Shown here one piece after another: positions 1 to 9,471 of a stretch of 64,000 bases of DNA. Positions within the stretch are counted from its first letter, which is position 1; every line of letters starts with the position of its first letter. The notes beneath the pieces are model-generated. The model was not told where the DNA came from and searched no databases. It saw only the letters and a list, made by a program, of their open reading frames with translations. The DNA is from JAFGXF01 sp963732595 (GTDB lineage: Bacteria; Chloroflexota; Anaerolineae; Anaerolineales; Anaerolineaceae), in assembly GCA_963732595.1 (NCBI GenBank), contig CAVSZZ010000002.1, positions 2,426,258-2,490,257 of the forward strand, in the 5' to 3' direction. The translations under genes were made by a program, and so were the position numbers.

Positions 1-1
1 A

Positions 2-1513
2 ATGCAGTCGCTTTCTCCCGAAGTCGGCATCATTCGCACTTACCTGGAATGGATATTGGATTTGCCCTGGTTCGAGTCTACCGTGGATAACCTGGATGTC
101 CGGCATGCCAAACGCATCCTGGAACGGCATCATTTTGGATTGAGGCGGGCCAAGGAGCGCATCCTGGAATATATTGCCGTCATCAGCCTGAATCCGGAAA
201 AACACAAGCAACCCATCCTCTGCTTCGTGGGTCCTCCGGGAACCGGTAAAACTTCACTGGGGAAATCGATCGCCCAGGCACTGGGCAGGAAATTCGTACG
301 AGTCTCCCTGGGAGGTGTACGGGATGAAGCGGAAATTCGCGGTCACCGGCGAACTTATATCGGAGCTTTACCGGGGCGCGTACTCCAGACCATGAAACGC
401 GCGGAGACGATCAACCCCTTGTTCATGCTGGATGAGATCGATAAACTGGGTGCTGATTTCAGGGGCGATCCCTCCGCAGCGCTCCTGGAAGTACTCGATC
501 CCGAGCAAAATTACACCTTTTCGGATCATTATCTGGAGGTACCATACGACCTTTCTCACGTCCTGTTCATCACCACGGCCAACTCGCTCAATTCGATCCC
601 GCCGGCATTGATCGACCGCATGGAAGTGATCGAGTTCCCTGGCTACCTGGAAGAGGAAAAGGTTGAAATTGCCAGGCGATTCCTGATCCCCCGCCAGGTG
701 GAGGAGAGCGGTCTAAAGCCGGAGGATGTCCAGTTTGATGACAGGGCTTTGCGCAAGGTCATCGAAGAATACACTTATGAGGCAGGTGTGCGTAACCTGG
801 AAAGGGAGATCGGCAGGGTTTGCAGGAAGATCGCCCGAAAGAAATCCGAGAAGAAACCCTTCCAAAGTGAGATCGGCAAGGAAATGATCGAAAAACACCT
901 GGGTCCGCCGCAGTATTTCATCTCGACGGCCGAGCGGCAGGATGAGACCGGGGTGGCAACTGCCGTGGCATGGACAGAGAGTGGTGGTGAGATCATGCCG
1001 GTCGAAGTCCTCATTGTGGAAGGCAAGGGAAACCTTCAGATCACCGGGCAGATCGGTGAGATCATGCAGGAGTCAGCCCAGGCGGCATTATCCTATATTA
1101 AATCCAGGGCGAAATACTTCAATATCGCCTCAGATGTATTCGAGAAATCGGATATTCACATTCATGTTCCGGAAGGAGCCATACCTAAAGATGGTCCCAG
1201 CGCCGGGGTCACCATGGCGACCGCCATGGTCTCCGCTTTAACCGGCAGAAAGGTCTACAAGGATATCGGAATGACCGGAGAGATCACCTTGAGGGGCAAG
1301 GTTTTACCTGTGGGCGGCGTGCGCGAAAAAGTCCTGGCGGCGCAGCGATCTGGCTTAAGAAGGTTATTCCTCCCAGAGCGGAACATCAAGGATCTCGTGG
1401 ATGTACCGGCAAAAGTAAAGATCGATCTGAAGATCATCCCGGTCACCCATATGGATGACATTTTAAAAAAGGCGATCTATCCGGAGAAAGCGATCAAGAA
1501 AAAGCGATCATAA
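2..1513 (+). CDS. lon: Lon ATP-dependent protease, C-terminal part (cut by window edge)
   Basis: Cytosolic AAA+ protease that unfolds and degrades damaged or regulatory proteins. The visible 503 residues begin inside the family at the conserved SPE..IIRTYLEW segment, so the true start lies upstream of the window and the first Met is internal. The Walker A motif GPPGTGKT is at about residues 77-84 and Walker B (FMLDEIDK) follows. The Lon protease domain has the catalytic Ser in PKDGPSAG (about residue 400) and the Lys in VREKVLAA (about 442). The reading frame is intact to its stop. A second lon lies at 23-25.5 kb, so the genome carries at least two. A strong hairpin follows directly. Identity is certain; which paralogue is the main Lon is not. 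Confidence 0.97.
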   Translation: MQSLSPEVGIIRTYLEWILDLPWFESTVDNLDVRHAKRILERHHFGLRRAKERILEYIAVISLNPEKHKQPILCFVGPPGTGKTSLGKSIAQALGRKFVRVSLGGVRDEAEIRGHRRTYIGALPGRVLQTMKRAETINPLFMLDEIDKLGADFRGDPSAALLEVLDPEQNYTFSDHYLEVPYDLSHVLFITTANSLNSIPPALIDRMEVIEFPGYLEEEKVEIARRFLIPRQVEESGLKPEDVQFDDRALRKVIEEYTYEAGVRNLEREIGRVCRKIARKKSEKKPFQSEIGKEMIEKHLGPPQYFISTAERQDETGVATAVAWTESGGEIMPVEVLIVEGKGNLQITGQIGEIMQESAQAALSYIKSRAKYFNIASDVFEKSDIHIHVPEGAIPKDGPSAGVTMATAMVSALTGRKVYKDIGMTGEITLRGKVLPVGGVREKVLAAQRSGLRRLFLPERNIKDLVDVPAKVKIDLKIIPVTHMDDILKKAIYPEKAIKKKRS

Positions 1514-1516
1514 AAT

Positions 1517-1546
1517 AAAACAGGCACCTAAAAGGTGCCTGTTTTT
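1517..1546. terminator. Bidirectional intrinsic terminator between lon and a converging gene
   Basis: Perfect 9-bp stem CAGGCACCT/AGGTGCCTG with an AAA loop, flanked by A-run and T-run so that it works on both strands. It sits between the lon stop (+) and the end of the converging coiled-coil gene (-). Confidence 0.9.
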
Positions 1547-1562
1547 ATAAGCTGGCAGATCA

Positions 1563-2030
1563 TCAAGTTTTGGGTTGCTTCTCAGATTCAAGGGCTGTGA
1601 TGCCATTGCGAACCTGGGTCTGGATCCGGTCCATTTCAAGTTCAAGCCTGCGCAGTGTATCCAGGACATAATCATCCGAATCACGCTTGGACGCCTCGGC
1701 ATCTTCCTTGGCCTTGGCCAGGATCTGAGTTGCGCGGTCCTGGGCTGCCTGTACGGTCGGATCCTGATTCAATAGCTCTTCGCTTTTTTCACGCGCCAGA
1801 TTGATCGTCCGGTTGGCTTCCTCCTGGGCTTGAGCCAGGATGCGGTCACGTTGGACGAGCACCTGTTGTGATTTTTTGATCTCTTCGGGGATGGACACAC
1901 GCATCTGATCGATCAGATCCAGCATGCGATCTTCATCCACTATGATCAAATGTGTAAATGGAAAAGGTCTGCTCTCGTTGAACAGTTCTTCAAGGCGATC
2001 GACCAGATGTAATATATCCATTGATACCAT
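1563..2030 (-). CDS. Coiled-coil protein of unknown function (ATP synthase b/DivIVA-like helix)
   Basis: 155 residues. After a short N-terminal segment (DILHLVDRLEELFNESRPFP) almost the whole protein is charged, heptad-like helix rich in Glu, Gln, Arg and Ala, as in F-type ATPase subunit b or DivIVA-like proteins. There is no signal peptide, membrane segment or catalytic motif. I recognise it only as a type of small helical protein found beside coaD/recG in related bacteria and do not assign a function. Start could be Met1 or Met4 (MDILHLV). It lies 68 bp downstream of coaD on the same strand and is probably the last gene of the recG-coaD operon, ending at a strong bidirectional terminator. 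Confidence 0.75.
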   Translation of the reverse strand: MVSMDILHLVDRLEELFNESRPFPFTHLIIVDEDRMLDLIDQMRVSIPEEIKKSQQVLVQRDRILAQAQEEANRTINLAREKSEELLNQDPTVQAAQDRATQILAKAKEDAEASKRDSDDYVLDTLRRLELEMDRIQTQVRNGITALESEKQPKT

Positions 2031-2098
2031 CCACTAAATGAGATTAAGGCATATCGTTGCAAGAACTACACCAGAGTACAGACCTGGTGATCATTTTG

Positions 2099-2626
2099 TC
2101 AGTCACGAAGACTCTGGATCGGGTAGACATCGTCATGACTGTTGATTTCTTTGAATTTCTTCAGCAGGGCTTTCTTGACATGGTGGGGGACCATGCTGCT
2201 GACATCTCCTCCAAGTGAAACGATCTCGCGGACTGTGGATGATGAAAGGAAGGTGTGCTCTTCATCTGTTATGAGGGCTACAACCTCAATGTCGGGTGCC
2301 AGGCGGTGGTTGGCAAGTGCCATGCGGAATTCGGCTTCGAAGTCAGAGAAGACCCGCAACCCCCTGACGATCACCTTTGCTTTGATCTGATGGCAAAATT
2401 CAACAGTCATCCCGCTGTAACCGGTAACTTTAATACCTGGCATATCCCGAAAGGATTCATGGACCAATGCCAGCCGTTCATCCGGGCTGAAAACGAGATT
2501 CTTGAGCGGCCGGTCGTAGACGGCAATGACAACTTCATCGAAGATCCGCGTGGCCCGTTCAGCGATATTGATATGACCGTAATGGATGGGATCAAAGGTT
2601 CCTGGGAAAACGGCACGTACTTTCAT
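2099..2626 (-). CDS. coaD: Phosphopantetheine adenylyltransferase
   Basis: Fourth step of coenzyme A synthesis: 4'-phosphopantetheine plus ATP gives dephospho-CoA. The start MKVRAVFPGTFDPIHYGH carries the nucleotidyltransferase T/HxGH signature (here HYGH), and the C-terminal part has the SSSTVRE motif that binds ATP. At 175 residues it is slightly longer than the usual 160. I chose the Met at 2626 rather than an upstream one because its ATG shares one base with the recG stop (TGATG), typical translational coupling, and because the family begins there. It is the second gene of a recG-coaD operon. Confidence 0.95.
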   Translation of the reverse strand: MKVRAVFPGTFDPIHYGHINIAERATRIFDEVVIAVYDRPLKNLVFSPDERLALVHESFRDMPGIKVTGYSGMTVEFCHQIKAKVIVRGLRVFSDFEAEFRMALANHRLAPDIEVVALITDEEHTFLSSSTVREIVSLGGDVSSMVPHHVKKALLKKFKEINSHDDVYPIQSLRD

Positions 2627-5142
2627 CAGCTTATATCTCCTTGACCCAGTTTCCAAAAGCGACGGAAGGACTGGGCCAGCATTTGAAATTCCGGTCGTGA
2701 AAGCTCCGGGTCCTTCGCAAACATCAGGTGAGCTTCCTTACGGGCTTTCTCGATCAGATGGATATCCGTTAATTCGGCCAGTTTCAGTTCGGAAAAACCG
2801 GATTGACGGGTACCCAGGAAATCACCCGGACCGCGCTGTTCGAGATCCTTCTCAGCAAGTATAAAGCCATCGTTCGTTTGTGTCATCGCTGAAAGGCGTT
2901 CATTTTCGAGGGAATCATTGGTCTCTGGAATCAGCAAACAGTAGGATTGCTGACGCCCACGGCCGACCCGGCCACGAAATTGGTGCAATTGCGCAAGACC
3001 GAAGCGGTTGGCGCCCTCGATCAGCATAATGGTAGCGTTGGGGATATCCATACCCACCTCGATTACCGATGTGGAAACAAGGATTTGGTAATGACCATCC
3101 CTGAAGCCTGACATGACGTTTTCTTTTTCTTCCGGTTTCAGGCGCCCATGCAGAAGACCCAGGGCGAGGTTTGGAAAAACCTGTTTCTGCAGTCGTGCAT
3201 GTTCTTCCACTGCGGCCTTGGTTTCTTCTCGTTCACCTTCTTCAACAAGTGGGTAAATGATAAATGCCTGGTACCCAAGCGCAACTTGATCCCGGATCTT
3301 CTGGTAAGCCCGCTCCCGTTCTCCTGGCGACAACAGACTTGTCTCGATCACTAGCCGGCCGGGAGGCATTTCATCCAGGACAGATAGATCCAGATCCCCG
3401 TAAACCGTCAGTGCCAGCGAGCGTGGAATGGGGGTGGCTGTCATGACCAGCAAATGGGGATTATCCCCTTTGGATCGAAGTAATGCCCGTTGGGCAACCC
3501 CAAAGCGGTGCTGCTCGTCCACGATGACGAGTTGCAGGTGCTTGAATTGCACTGGACCTTCGATCAGGGCATGGGTTCCAATGACCAGGCGGATTGATCC
3601 ATCTTCCAAGCCCCTTCGAGTTTCCTCCTTTTCCTGCGCGGGGGTATCACCGATCAAGAGTCTGATCTGTTCGCTGCGCATCGGAAAATGCGTATTTGAA
3701 TCCACCAGGCGGGTAATGGTCAGATAATGCTGTGAAGCCAGTATGCTGGTGGGAGCCATCAGCGCTGATTGGGCATTCCCGTCGGCGACAATGGCAACAG
3801 CCAGCAATGCTAGAATGGTCTTGCCGGCGCCCACATCACCCTGGAGCAGGCGGTTCATGGGTCTGCCGGATCCCAGATCCGATGCGATTTCTGAGAAAAC
3901 CCGTTCCTGGGCGCTGGTGAGTACGTAAGGCAAGGTTTTGATCATCTCAGACAATCGTTCAGCCGGAATCATGTACCGTTGGGCGGGCAGGGATTGCCAG
4001 CTGGCTTTTTGACGAAGGACTCCCAGCTGCAGGAGGAAGATCTCATCAAAAGACAATCGATCGCGAGCTGCCCGCATGGTTTCCTGCTTATCCGGAAAAT
4101 GGATCTGGTACAAGGCGGATGGCAGATCGATCAAATGATTCCGTTCAAGTGTCTCTGGCGGTAAAAAGTCGGTCACACGGGGTGACCAATACGAGATCGT
4201 GTGATACATCTGGTTCCGCAACCAGCGCTGTGTGATATTACCGGTCAGCGAGTAGATCGGAACAATGCGATTGGTGTGTAATTGCTCGGCATCCAGCTCT
4301 TCAAATTCCGGATTGCTGATAACGGGGCGTCCCAGATATTGATCGACGCGTCCTGAGATCGACAGCATCCTGCCCGGATGTAATCGTCGGGCGATCCAGG
4401 GTTGGTTAAACCAGGTTAAGCGCAGCATGGATGATCCGTCACTTACGATCGCTTCGGTGATCTTGATATTCCGGTTGCGAACCGGGTGGGTGGATACCTC
4501 CTGAACACTCGCAACCACGGTGACATCCTGCCCATATCTCAAGTCGCGGATGGGTTTCAATTGACTGTAATCATCATAGCGCCGCGGGAAATAGTAGAGA
4601 AGATCCCCAAGCGTTAGAAGCCCCAACATGGCCAGGGATTTGGCTTTTACCGGACCAACGCCAGGCAGTACCTGCAAGGATGCATCAATCCCAAAAAGCG
4701 CATCACCCGGCGAACGGGGTTCCGCTGAAGTGACAGGTCGTAAACGATTGGTTGGCTGGGGGGTGTGCATCTGTGGTTCGCCGGTGTTCTCAGATCTCGG
4801 TCGAGAGGCCGTCTTAATCGGATCTTCAGGTACCGGTTTAACGCCAGTGATCTGGTCGAGATTTAAACCCGTCCAGATCGATTCCAGATGGGTCCGGCGC
4901 TCATCAGGACTAGATCGGGGGTATTGGTCCAGATGATCCTTGACCAGCGAAATTTGTTGTTCTGGGATGTTTTCCAAACGTGCTTCAGAAACCCAATTGG
5001 ACAGCAATTTATCCATTCCACCCAGTACCGCGCGGTTATCATAACCGCGATTCCGCTCGGCCTCGATGTATTTGCTCATTTTGATCAATGAATTGGGTGG
5101 CATATGGTGATAATTCCTGACTTCGTCTTCGAGCTTAATCAT
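2626..5142 (-). CDS. recG: ATP-dependent DNA helicase RecG
   Basis: Branch-migrating helicase that remodels stalled forks and Holliday junctions. The 838 residues are longer than the common 690-700 because of an N-terminal extension of about 140 residues. The wedge/OB-fold domain comes first (GVGPVKAKSLAMLG, then TVVASVQEV). The helicase core has Walker A GDVGAGKT near residue 440, the RecG-type box VIVDEQHRFG near 540, the MTATPIPR motif, and the RecG C-terminal signature QRGPGDFLGTRQSG. The extension has no recognisable domain. The gene is intact and its stop overlaps the coaD start. Confidence 0.97.
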   Translation of the reverse strand: MIKLEDEVRNYHHMPPNSLIKMSKYIEAERNRGYDNRAVLGGMDKLLSNWVSEARLENIPEQQISLVKDHLDQYPRSSPDERRTHLESIWTGLNLDQITGVKPVPEDPIKTASRPRSENTGEPQMHTPQPTNRLRPVTSAEPRSPGDALFGIDASLQVLPGVGPVKAKSLAMLGLLTLGDLLYYFPRRYDDYSQLKPIRDLRYGQDVTVVASVQEVSTHPVRNRNIKITEAIVSDGSSMLRLTWFNQPWIARRLHPGRMLSISGRVDQYLGRPVISNPEFEELDAEQLHTNRIVPIYSLTGNITQRWLRNQMYHTISYWSPRVTDFLPPETLERNHLIDLPSALYQIHFPDKQETMRAARDRLSFDEIFLLQLGVLRQKASWQSLPAQRYMIPAERLSEMIKTLPYVLTSAQERVFSEIASDLGSGRPMNRLLQGDVGAGKTILALLAVAIVADGNAQSALMAPTSILASQHYLTITRLVDSNTHFPMRSEQIRLLIGDTPAQEKEETRRGLEDGSIRLVIGTHALIEGPVQFKHLQLVIVDEQHRFGVAQRALLRSKGDNPHLLVMTATPIPRSLALTVYGDLDLSVLDEMPPGRLVIETSLLSPGERERAYQKIRDQVALGYQAFIIYPLVEEGEREETKAAVEEHARLQKQVFPNLALGLLHGRLKPEEKENVMSGFRDGHYQILVSTSVIEVGMDIPNATIMLIEGANRFGLAQLHQFRGRVGRGRQQSYCLLIPETNDSLENERLSAMTQTNDGFILAEKDLEQRGPGDFLGTRQSGFSELKLAELTDIHLIEKARKEAHLMFAKDPELSRPEFQMLAQSFRRFWKLGQGDIS

Positions 5143-5232
5143 ACCAAAACAACCGGCCAGTAGAATACTTCTTAATTGAGCTGGAGTGGAGAAAAATGGG
5201 AACAGACCTCCCGGCAGAATGCTCGCTGGTTC

Positions 5233-5271
5233 TAAAAGGAGCCGATCGCCCCCTGGACTGGGAGCGATCGG
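5233..5271 (-). terminator. Intrinsic terminator downstream of fakA
   Basis: On the minus strand a 12-bp stem (CCGATCGCTCCC with GGGGGCGATCGG, one T-G pair), a 6-nt loop and then CTCCTTTT, about 50 bases after the fakA stop. The remaining 5143-5321 gap holds no convincing gene. Confidence 0.7.
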
Positions 5272-5321
5272 GTATTAAGTTTAGAAGAATTGTAGGGCTG
5301 CTGCTTGAATATGCTGCCCGA

Positions 5322-7013
5322 TTATTCAATGGAGAGGATGATCTGATAATGTGGTTGACCACCCGAATGCATCTCGATCTCAAAAGTGGGGTATTCAGCT
5401 TTTATGCGTTCGGCGATACTGGCAATGGAATCCTTATCCATCGACTCCCCCCAGAAAAGAGTGATCCGTTCATGTCTGGTCAGGTCGATCTTGGACAACA
5501 ACCCAAGACAGGCATCCGGTACATTATCTGATGAAAAGACCAGGTCACCGTTATGGAGACCGATGACTTCACCTTCTTTTACTGCCACGCCATTGACTTC
5601 AACAGAGCGGGTTGCCTGAGTTATTTCTCCCGTTTCCACCTCAGTTAAGGCCTCACACATTTCTGCATAAATGGCATCCAGATCCCCCGCTGGATTCATT
5701 TTTAATATTGCAGCCAGTCCCTGGGGTAAACTGCGAGATGGAACAACCGCCAGTTTCTTGGTCGATACTGTGACTGCCGTCTGTGCCGCTAGAATGATGT
5801 TCTTGTTATTGGGTAGAATAATAATGCGGTCCGTATCCAGGCTGTCAACGGCCTTCAAGATCTCTTCTGTGCTGGGATTCATGGTTTGGCCGCCACTGAT
5901 GACTGCGTTGACATCCAGGCTGGCAAAGATCCGGTCAAAACCAACCCCCGGCGAAACCGCGATCAAACCGATCATTCCCTGCTCAACCGGATTGAAAGCA
6001 ACTTCCTCAACGGTCTTTTTCTTCCGCTGTTCCATCTGGATCATCAGGTTTTCGGTCTTTTCAGAGTAGACCGTGCCCAATTTCTCAACATATTCGACTG
6101 GAAGGTTTTTATTCTCTTTCGGGACATGGATATGCAGCCTGTAAAAACCGTCGCCCTCTCCGAGTTGGATCGAAGTTCCTATTTCACCCAGAGCATCATA
6201 AAAAGAATCCATGATCAACGGTTCTTTCGGAGCAAAATCAAGAACAATTTCCCAGTCCTGCCCGGGTTCGATCATTTCCTCGGTATTTTCAAGGTTCATG
6301 GTATTGATGGATTGGACATTAACTTCCGGGATATCCATCTCCATGCCCTTCACAAATCGGAGCATGCCATCCAGGATGAAATAGAGGCCTTTACCGCCCG
6401 AATCGACCACGCCAGCCTGCTTTAAGATGGGTAATAACTCAGGGGTATGGCTGACGGACTTATCCGCGGCAGTGACGATCGTCTCCAACATGACTTCCAG
6501 TGAGTTGGTACTTGCCAGGCTGTCTGCAGCGGCAGTGGCGACATCCTTGGCGACCGTCAGGATGGTTCCCTCGACAGGTTTAACAACTCCCTTGTAGGCT
6601 GTGTTACGGGCTTCATCAAGTGCCCTGGAAAAAGAGATGGAATCCATGATTTCAAGATTATCCAACCCACGCGCAAAACCCCGCCACAGCTGTGAGAGAA
6701 TGACACCCGAGTTGCCCCTGGCACCCATTAAAGCGCCCTGTGAAACGGCATGAGCCAGTTTACCGATATTGCTTTCATCAGTTTCAACGATCTCATCGTA
6801 AGCAGCCTGCATGGTGAGAACCATATTGGTGCCTGTATCACCATCCGGTACTGGGAAGACGTTCAAAGAATTAACCAATTGCTGGTTAGTTTTCAACCAG
6901 GTCAATCCCGCTAAGATCAACTGTTTAAAGTGAGCGCCATCGATGGTTGAGGGGGGGCTCACTAACGTACTGGTGGGAAAGCGATTGTGTATATTCAGGT
7001 CAGTCATGGGCAT
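5322..7013 (-). CDS. fakA: DAK2-domain fatty acid kinase-like protein (FakA/YloV family)
   Basis: Kinase subunit that phosphorylates fatty acids held by a FakB/DegV partner, feeding the PlsX/PlsY phospholipid route. 563 residues. The N-terminal DAK2 domain has the Mg-ATP motif PVPDGDTGTNM at about residues 55-64 and GARGNSGVILSQ further on; the C-terminal half is the FakA-specific region with GQTMNPSTEEIL and LPNNKNI. No FakB is visible in the window, though plsX is at 29-30 kb. An Asp23-type gene lies 6 bp upstream, the usual neighbour of this family. Intact, ending before a strong hairpin. Confidence 0.92.
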   Translation of the reverse strand: MPMTDLNIHNRFPTSTLVSPPSTIDGAHFKQLILAGLTWLKTNQQLVNSLNVFPVPDGDTGTNMVLTMQAAYDEIVETDESNIGKLAHAVSQGALMGARGNSGVILSQLWRGFARGLDNLEIMDSISFSRALDEARNTAYKGVVKPVEGTILTVAKDVATAAADSLASTNSLEVMLETIVTAADKSVSHTPELLPILKQAGVVDSGGKGLYFILDGMLRFVKGMEMDIPEVNVQSINTMNLENTEEMIEPGQDWEIVLDFAPKEPLIMDSFYDALGEIGTSIQLGEGDGFYRLHIHVPKENKNLPVEYVEKLGTVYSEKTENLMIQMEQRKKKTVEEVAFNPVEQGMIGLIAVSPGVGFDRIFASLDVNAVISGGQTMNPSTEEILKAVDSLDTDRIIILPNNKNIILAAQTAVTVSTKKLAVVPSRSLPQGLAAILKMNPAGDLDAIYAEMCEALTEVETGEITQATRSVEVNGVAVKEGEVIGLHNGDLVFSSDNVPDACLGLLSKIDLTRHERITLFWGESMDKDSIASIAERIKAEYPTFEIEMHSGGQPHYQIILSIE

Positions 7014-7019
7014 CCATCA

Positions 7020-7379
7020 CTAATCGGTGTAACTGATACGCAGGCCCCGAATGTGAACGTCCACCCGTTCCACGGTCAGTCCTGTAAGTTTTTCAACATT
7101 GAAGCGAATGCTGCTGGCAACACTGCTGGCAACTTCAGTGATTCTGACCCCATATTCAATAACGATGTAGATATCGATGCCGATCCTATCTCCGTTCATC
7201 GCAATTTCCACACCGTAAGCCTGATCGCGGATGACCAAATTCATGATCCCGCGCAGAAAATCGCGTGAAGTGAATCCAACCACACCGTATGAGCTGAGCG
7301 CAGTCTGAGCCGCGATGGTCGCTATTGCGCGGTGGGAAATAAAGATGTTTCCGTATTTGTTTTCAGTATTATCAGTCAT
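7020..7379 (-). CDS. Asp23/Gls24 family protein
   Basis: 119-residue protein of the Asp23 (alkaline shock) family, recognised by IFISHRAIATIAAQTALSSYGVVGF near the N-terminus and the C-terminal VDVHIRGLRI. Members associate with the cell envelope or carboxylated proteins and are commonly encoded next to the DAK2 kinase, as here (6-bp gap to fakA). No signal peptide or membrane segment. The gene diverges from rpmB, and the intergenic 97 bp carries the rpmB promoter. The family assignment is firm, the precise role unknown. Confidence 0.9.
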   Translation of the reverse strand: MTDNTENKYGNIFISHRAIATIAAQTALSSYGVVGFTSRDFLRGIMNLVIRDQAYGVEIAMNGDRIGIDIYIVIEYGVRITEVASSVASSIRFNVEKLTGLTVERVDVHIRGLRISYTD

Positions 7380-7409
7380 ATTTCATCCTATGTGTTTAAC
7401 TACAATGAC

Positions 7410-7437
7410 TTGATTTGGTTACGTTTTATGCTATAAT
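7410..7437 (+). promoter_or_regulatory. Promoter of rpmB
   Basis: -35 TTGATT (7410-7415), 16-bp spacer, extended -10 TGCTATAAT (TATAAT at 7432-7437). It lies 40 bp before the rpmB ATG and points to a sigma-70-type promoter. Confidence 0.75.
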
Positions 7438-7476
7438 TGGCGCTCGTTACAAGGAACTCTGAAAGGATACTACAAG

Positions 7477-7656
7477 ATGGCTAAGTGTGAAAAGTGCGGT
7501 AAAGCAACAACCTTCGGACACAATCGAAGTTTTTCCCAGCGGGCGACCAATCGTATTTTCCGTCCGAATCTGCAGAAGGTAACGATCATAAAAAACGGCC
7601 GTAAAGTGAAAACAGTGCTCTGCGCAAAGTGCATTCGCAGAATGGGAAAAGCTTGA
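7477..7656 (+). CDS. rpmB: 50S ribosomal protein L28
   Basis: 59-residue large-subunit ribosomal protein beginning MAKCEKCGKATTFGHNRS and ending LCAKCIRRMGKA. It carries two Cys pairs (C4/C7 and C49/C52), the zinc-binding C+ form of L28. A GAAAGGA ribosome-binding site lies about 10 bases before the ATG. Monocistronic: a TATAAT promoter sits upstream and a strong terminator directly follows. Confidence 0.95.
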   Translation: MAKCEKCGKATTFGHNRSFSQRATNRIFRPNLQKVTIIKNGRKVKTVLCAKCIRRMGKA

Positions 7657-7673
7657 TTCATTGTACAACGGAA

Positions 7674-7703
7674 AAAAATCGCGGAATATCCCGCGGTTTT
7701 TTT
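7674..7703. terminator. Bidirectional terminator between rpmB and rpe
   Basis: Stem CGCGG/CCGCG with a 6-nt loop, extended by an A-run on one side and a T-run on the other. It ends rpmB on the plus strand and overlaps the end of rpe on the minus strand. Confidence 0.85.
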
Positions 7704-8364
7704 ATTTTAACTCAAATCTCAAGGATTTGACAGCTTCTAAAATACCCAGTGGAGACCGAAATACGGCTGTGGCAGCCACAAAAACATCCGCACCGGCTTC
7801 AGAGATCAGCTTGATGTTTTCAATGTTGATCCCACCATCCACTTCAAGCCAGGCATGGCTGCCGATGGCATCCAATTTCTGGCGAATTCGGATGATCCTC
7901 TCATCCGAACCAGGAAGATAGCTCTGGCCCGAGGCTCCGGGTTGCACACTCATGATTAAGACAAGATCCACGTTGGATAGTGCTGGATAAATTGCTTCAA
8001 TCGGTGTACCCGGGTTAAGGACAATGCCGGCCTTGCATCCGAAAGAGCGAATTTGGGCCAGGTCGGCGAGGATATTAGGGCAGGTTTCAATGTGAATGGT
8101 CAGATTGCTGGCACCGGCATTGGCAAAATTCCTGAGGTGGCGGATGGGTTCGTGGATCATTAAATGGACATCGATGGGCAGTTCAGTCGATCTTCTGCAG
8201 GCTTCCACGATCACAGGGCCCATGGTGATCGTGGGTACGAAGGCGCCATCCATGACATCCACATGGATCCAATCAACACCGGCGTCTTCAGCCCGTTTGA
8301 TTTCATCACCAAGGTGAGCAAGATCTGCTGAAAGAATTGAAGCTGAAATCAATTTATTGTTCAT
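7702..8364 (-). CDS. rpe: Ribulose-phosphate 3-epimerase
   Basis: Interconverts ribulose 5-phosphate and xylulose 5-phosphate in the pentose phosphate pathway. 220 residues, TIM barrel. Family motifs in order: SASILSADLAHLGDE, the metal/acid site HVDVMDGAFVP, VHLMIHEP, VLIMSVQPGASGQ and the C-terminal EVDGGINIENI. I chose the ATG at 8364 (MNNKLISASIL) because residues further upstream do not match the family and overlap the preceding kinase gene; from this start the gap is 5 bp. Second gene of a kinase-rpe operon. Confidence 0.95.
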   Translation of the reverse strand: MNNKLISASILSADLAHLGDEIKRAEDAGVDWIHVDVMDGAFVPTITMGPVIVEACRRSTELPIDVHLMIHEPIRHLRNFANAGASNLTIHIETCPNILADLAQIRSFGCKAGIVLNPGTPIEAIYPALSNVDLVLIMSVQPGASGQSYLPGSDERIIRIRQKLDAIGSHAWLEVDGGINIENIKLISEAGADVFVAATAVFRSPLGILEAVKSLRFELK

Positions 8365-8369
8365 GACCG

Positions 8370-9401
8370 TTAAAGTCCATTCATGGCCAGCCAGACGTAA
8401 AACCAGAAAGGGATCAATCCGCCTATTGCCAGGGTGGCGATAATACCCAGGATAAACGTGACCCAATCCACTTGCCTCAATGAAGGCTTGATCAGTTTGA
8501 ATTGTTCACTCAGAGATGTATTGGATACGGTGACAGGCACACGTTCAAGTTTTGCCAATTCCGGATGTGCCTGAAGTATTCCTCTAAGGATGACCGCCAT
8601 CTGGTCAGCCGTACGATACCGGGATGAGGGATCCTTCGAGAGCACTTTAAGGAGGAACTGTTCGAGCTGGGCAGGGATTGCGGGGTTAATCGAACGGGGA
8701 TGAGGGACCGGTCCTTCCATGTGCATGCGTGCGAGGGTGCTGTTATCATCCGACTCAAAAGGCAAGATACCTGTGACTGCCTCAAAAAGGACGATACCCA
8801 GTGAATACACGTCCGATGACGGTGTCGGTGGATAGCCAGCAGCTTGTTCAGGTGAAAAATAGTGGGGAGAACCCCAGACAACATCCTGCAGGCGGTCGCT
8901 GTGGGACGCAGAGATCGCACGTGCGATGCCGAAATCCGTTACCTTAAGTCTCCTGTCGGGAGTTACCAGCATATTATGAGGTTTAATATCGCAATGGATG
9001 ATACCGGTGCGATGCGCAAAACCAATGCCGTCGCAGGCCTGGATAACCAGATCCAGTGCCTCCTTGAGGGTAAGATTGGGCTGACGGTTCAAATAAGTTT
9101 TAAGATCGACACCCGGCACGTACTCCATGATGATGAATAACTTTTGGCCATCATAGCCAAAATCATGGATCGTGACGATATTGGGGTGGGATAAATTGGC
9201 GGCAGCTCTGGCTTCCTGGTGGAACTGATCTCGGAAGGCTTTATCGCGAGAGAGACCCTGCTTCAATATTTTTATGGCAACCGTGCGGTCCAATGTGATA
9301 TCATGACCAAGATAGACATACGCCATTCCACCGGTCGCTAATTTTTTTATGACCCGGTAGCGATCATTGAGAACAAGGTCGGTTGATTTGTCGGGAGACA
9401 T
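8370..9401 (-). CDS. Serine/threonine protein kinase with C-terminal membrane anchor
   Basis: Hanks-type kinase, 343 residues. Gly-rich loop LATGGMAYVYLG at 21-32, ATP-binding VAIK (Lys44), catalytic loop HCDIKPHN (136-143, with Cys in place of the usual Arg of HRD), DFG at 156-158 and an SPEQAAG activation-segment end. HCD instead of HRD marks a non-RD kinase, often not regulated by activation-loop phosphorylation. A single hydrophobic segment at about 317-341 anchors the short C-terminus; there are no PASTA repeats or external sensor. It precedes rpe by 5 bp; why a kinase is coupled to rpe is unclear. Confidence 0.93.
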   Translation of the reverse strand: MSPDKSTDLVLNDRYRVIKKLATGGMAYVYLGHDITLDRTVAIKILKQGLSRDKAFRDQFHQEARAAANLSHPNIVTIHDFGYDGQKLFIIMEYVPGVDLKTYLNRQPNLTLKEALDLVIQACDGIGFAHRTGIIHCDIKPHNMLVTPDRRLKVTDFGIARAISASHSDRLQDVVWGSPHYFSPEQAAGYPPTPSSDVYSLGIVLFEAVTGILPFESDDNSTLARMHMEGPVPHPRSINPAIPAQLEQFLLKVLSKDPSSRYRTADQMAVILRGILQAHPELAKLERVPVTVSNTSLSEQFKLIKPSLRQVDWVTFILGIIATLAIGGLIPFWFYVWLAMNGL

Positions 9402-9471
9402 GCTGAAAGATTATAACATAGCGCTTGTTTAGAAGGGTTGCGCATAGATATTCTTTTTACGGAACTCCGAA

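Noticed and set aside
5135..5383. Small gene in the recG-fakA gap
   Set aside because: No family resemblance or ribosome-binding site; the region contains the fakA terminator.
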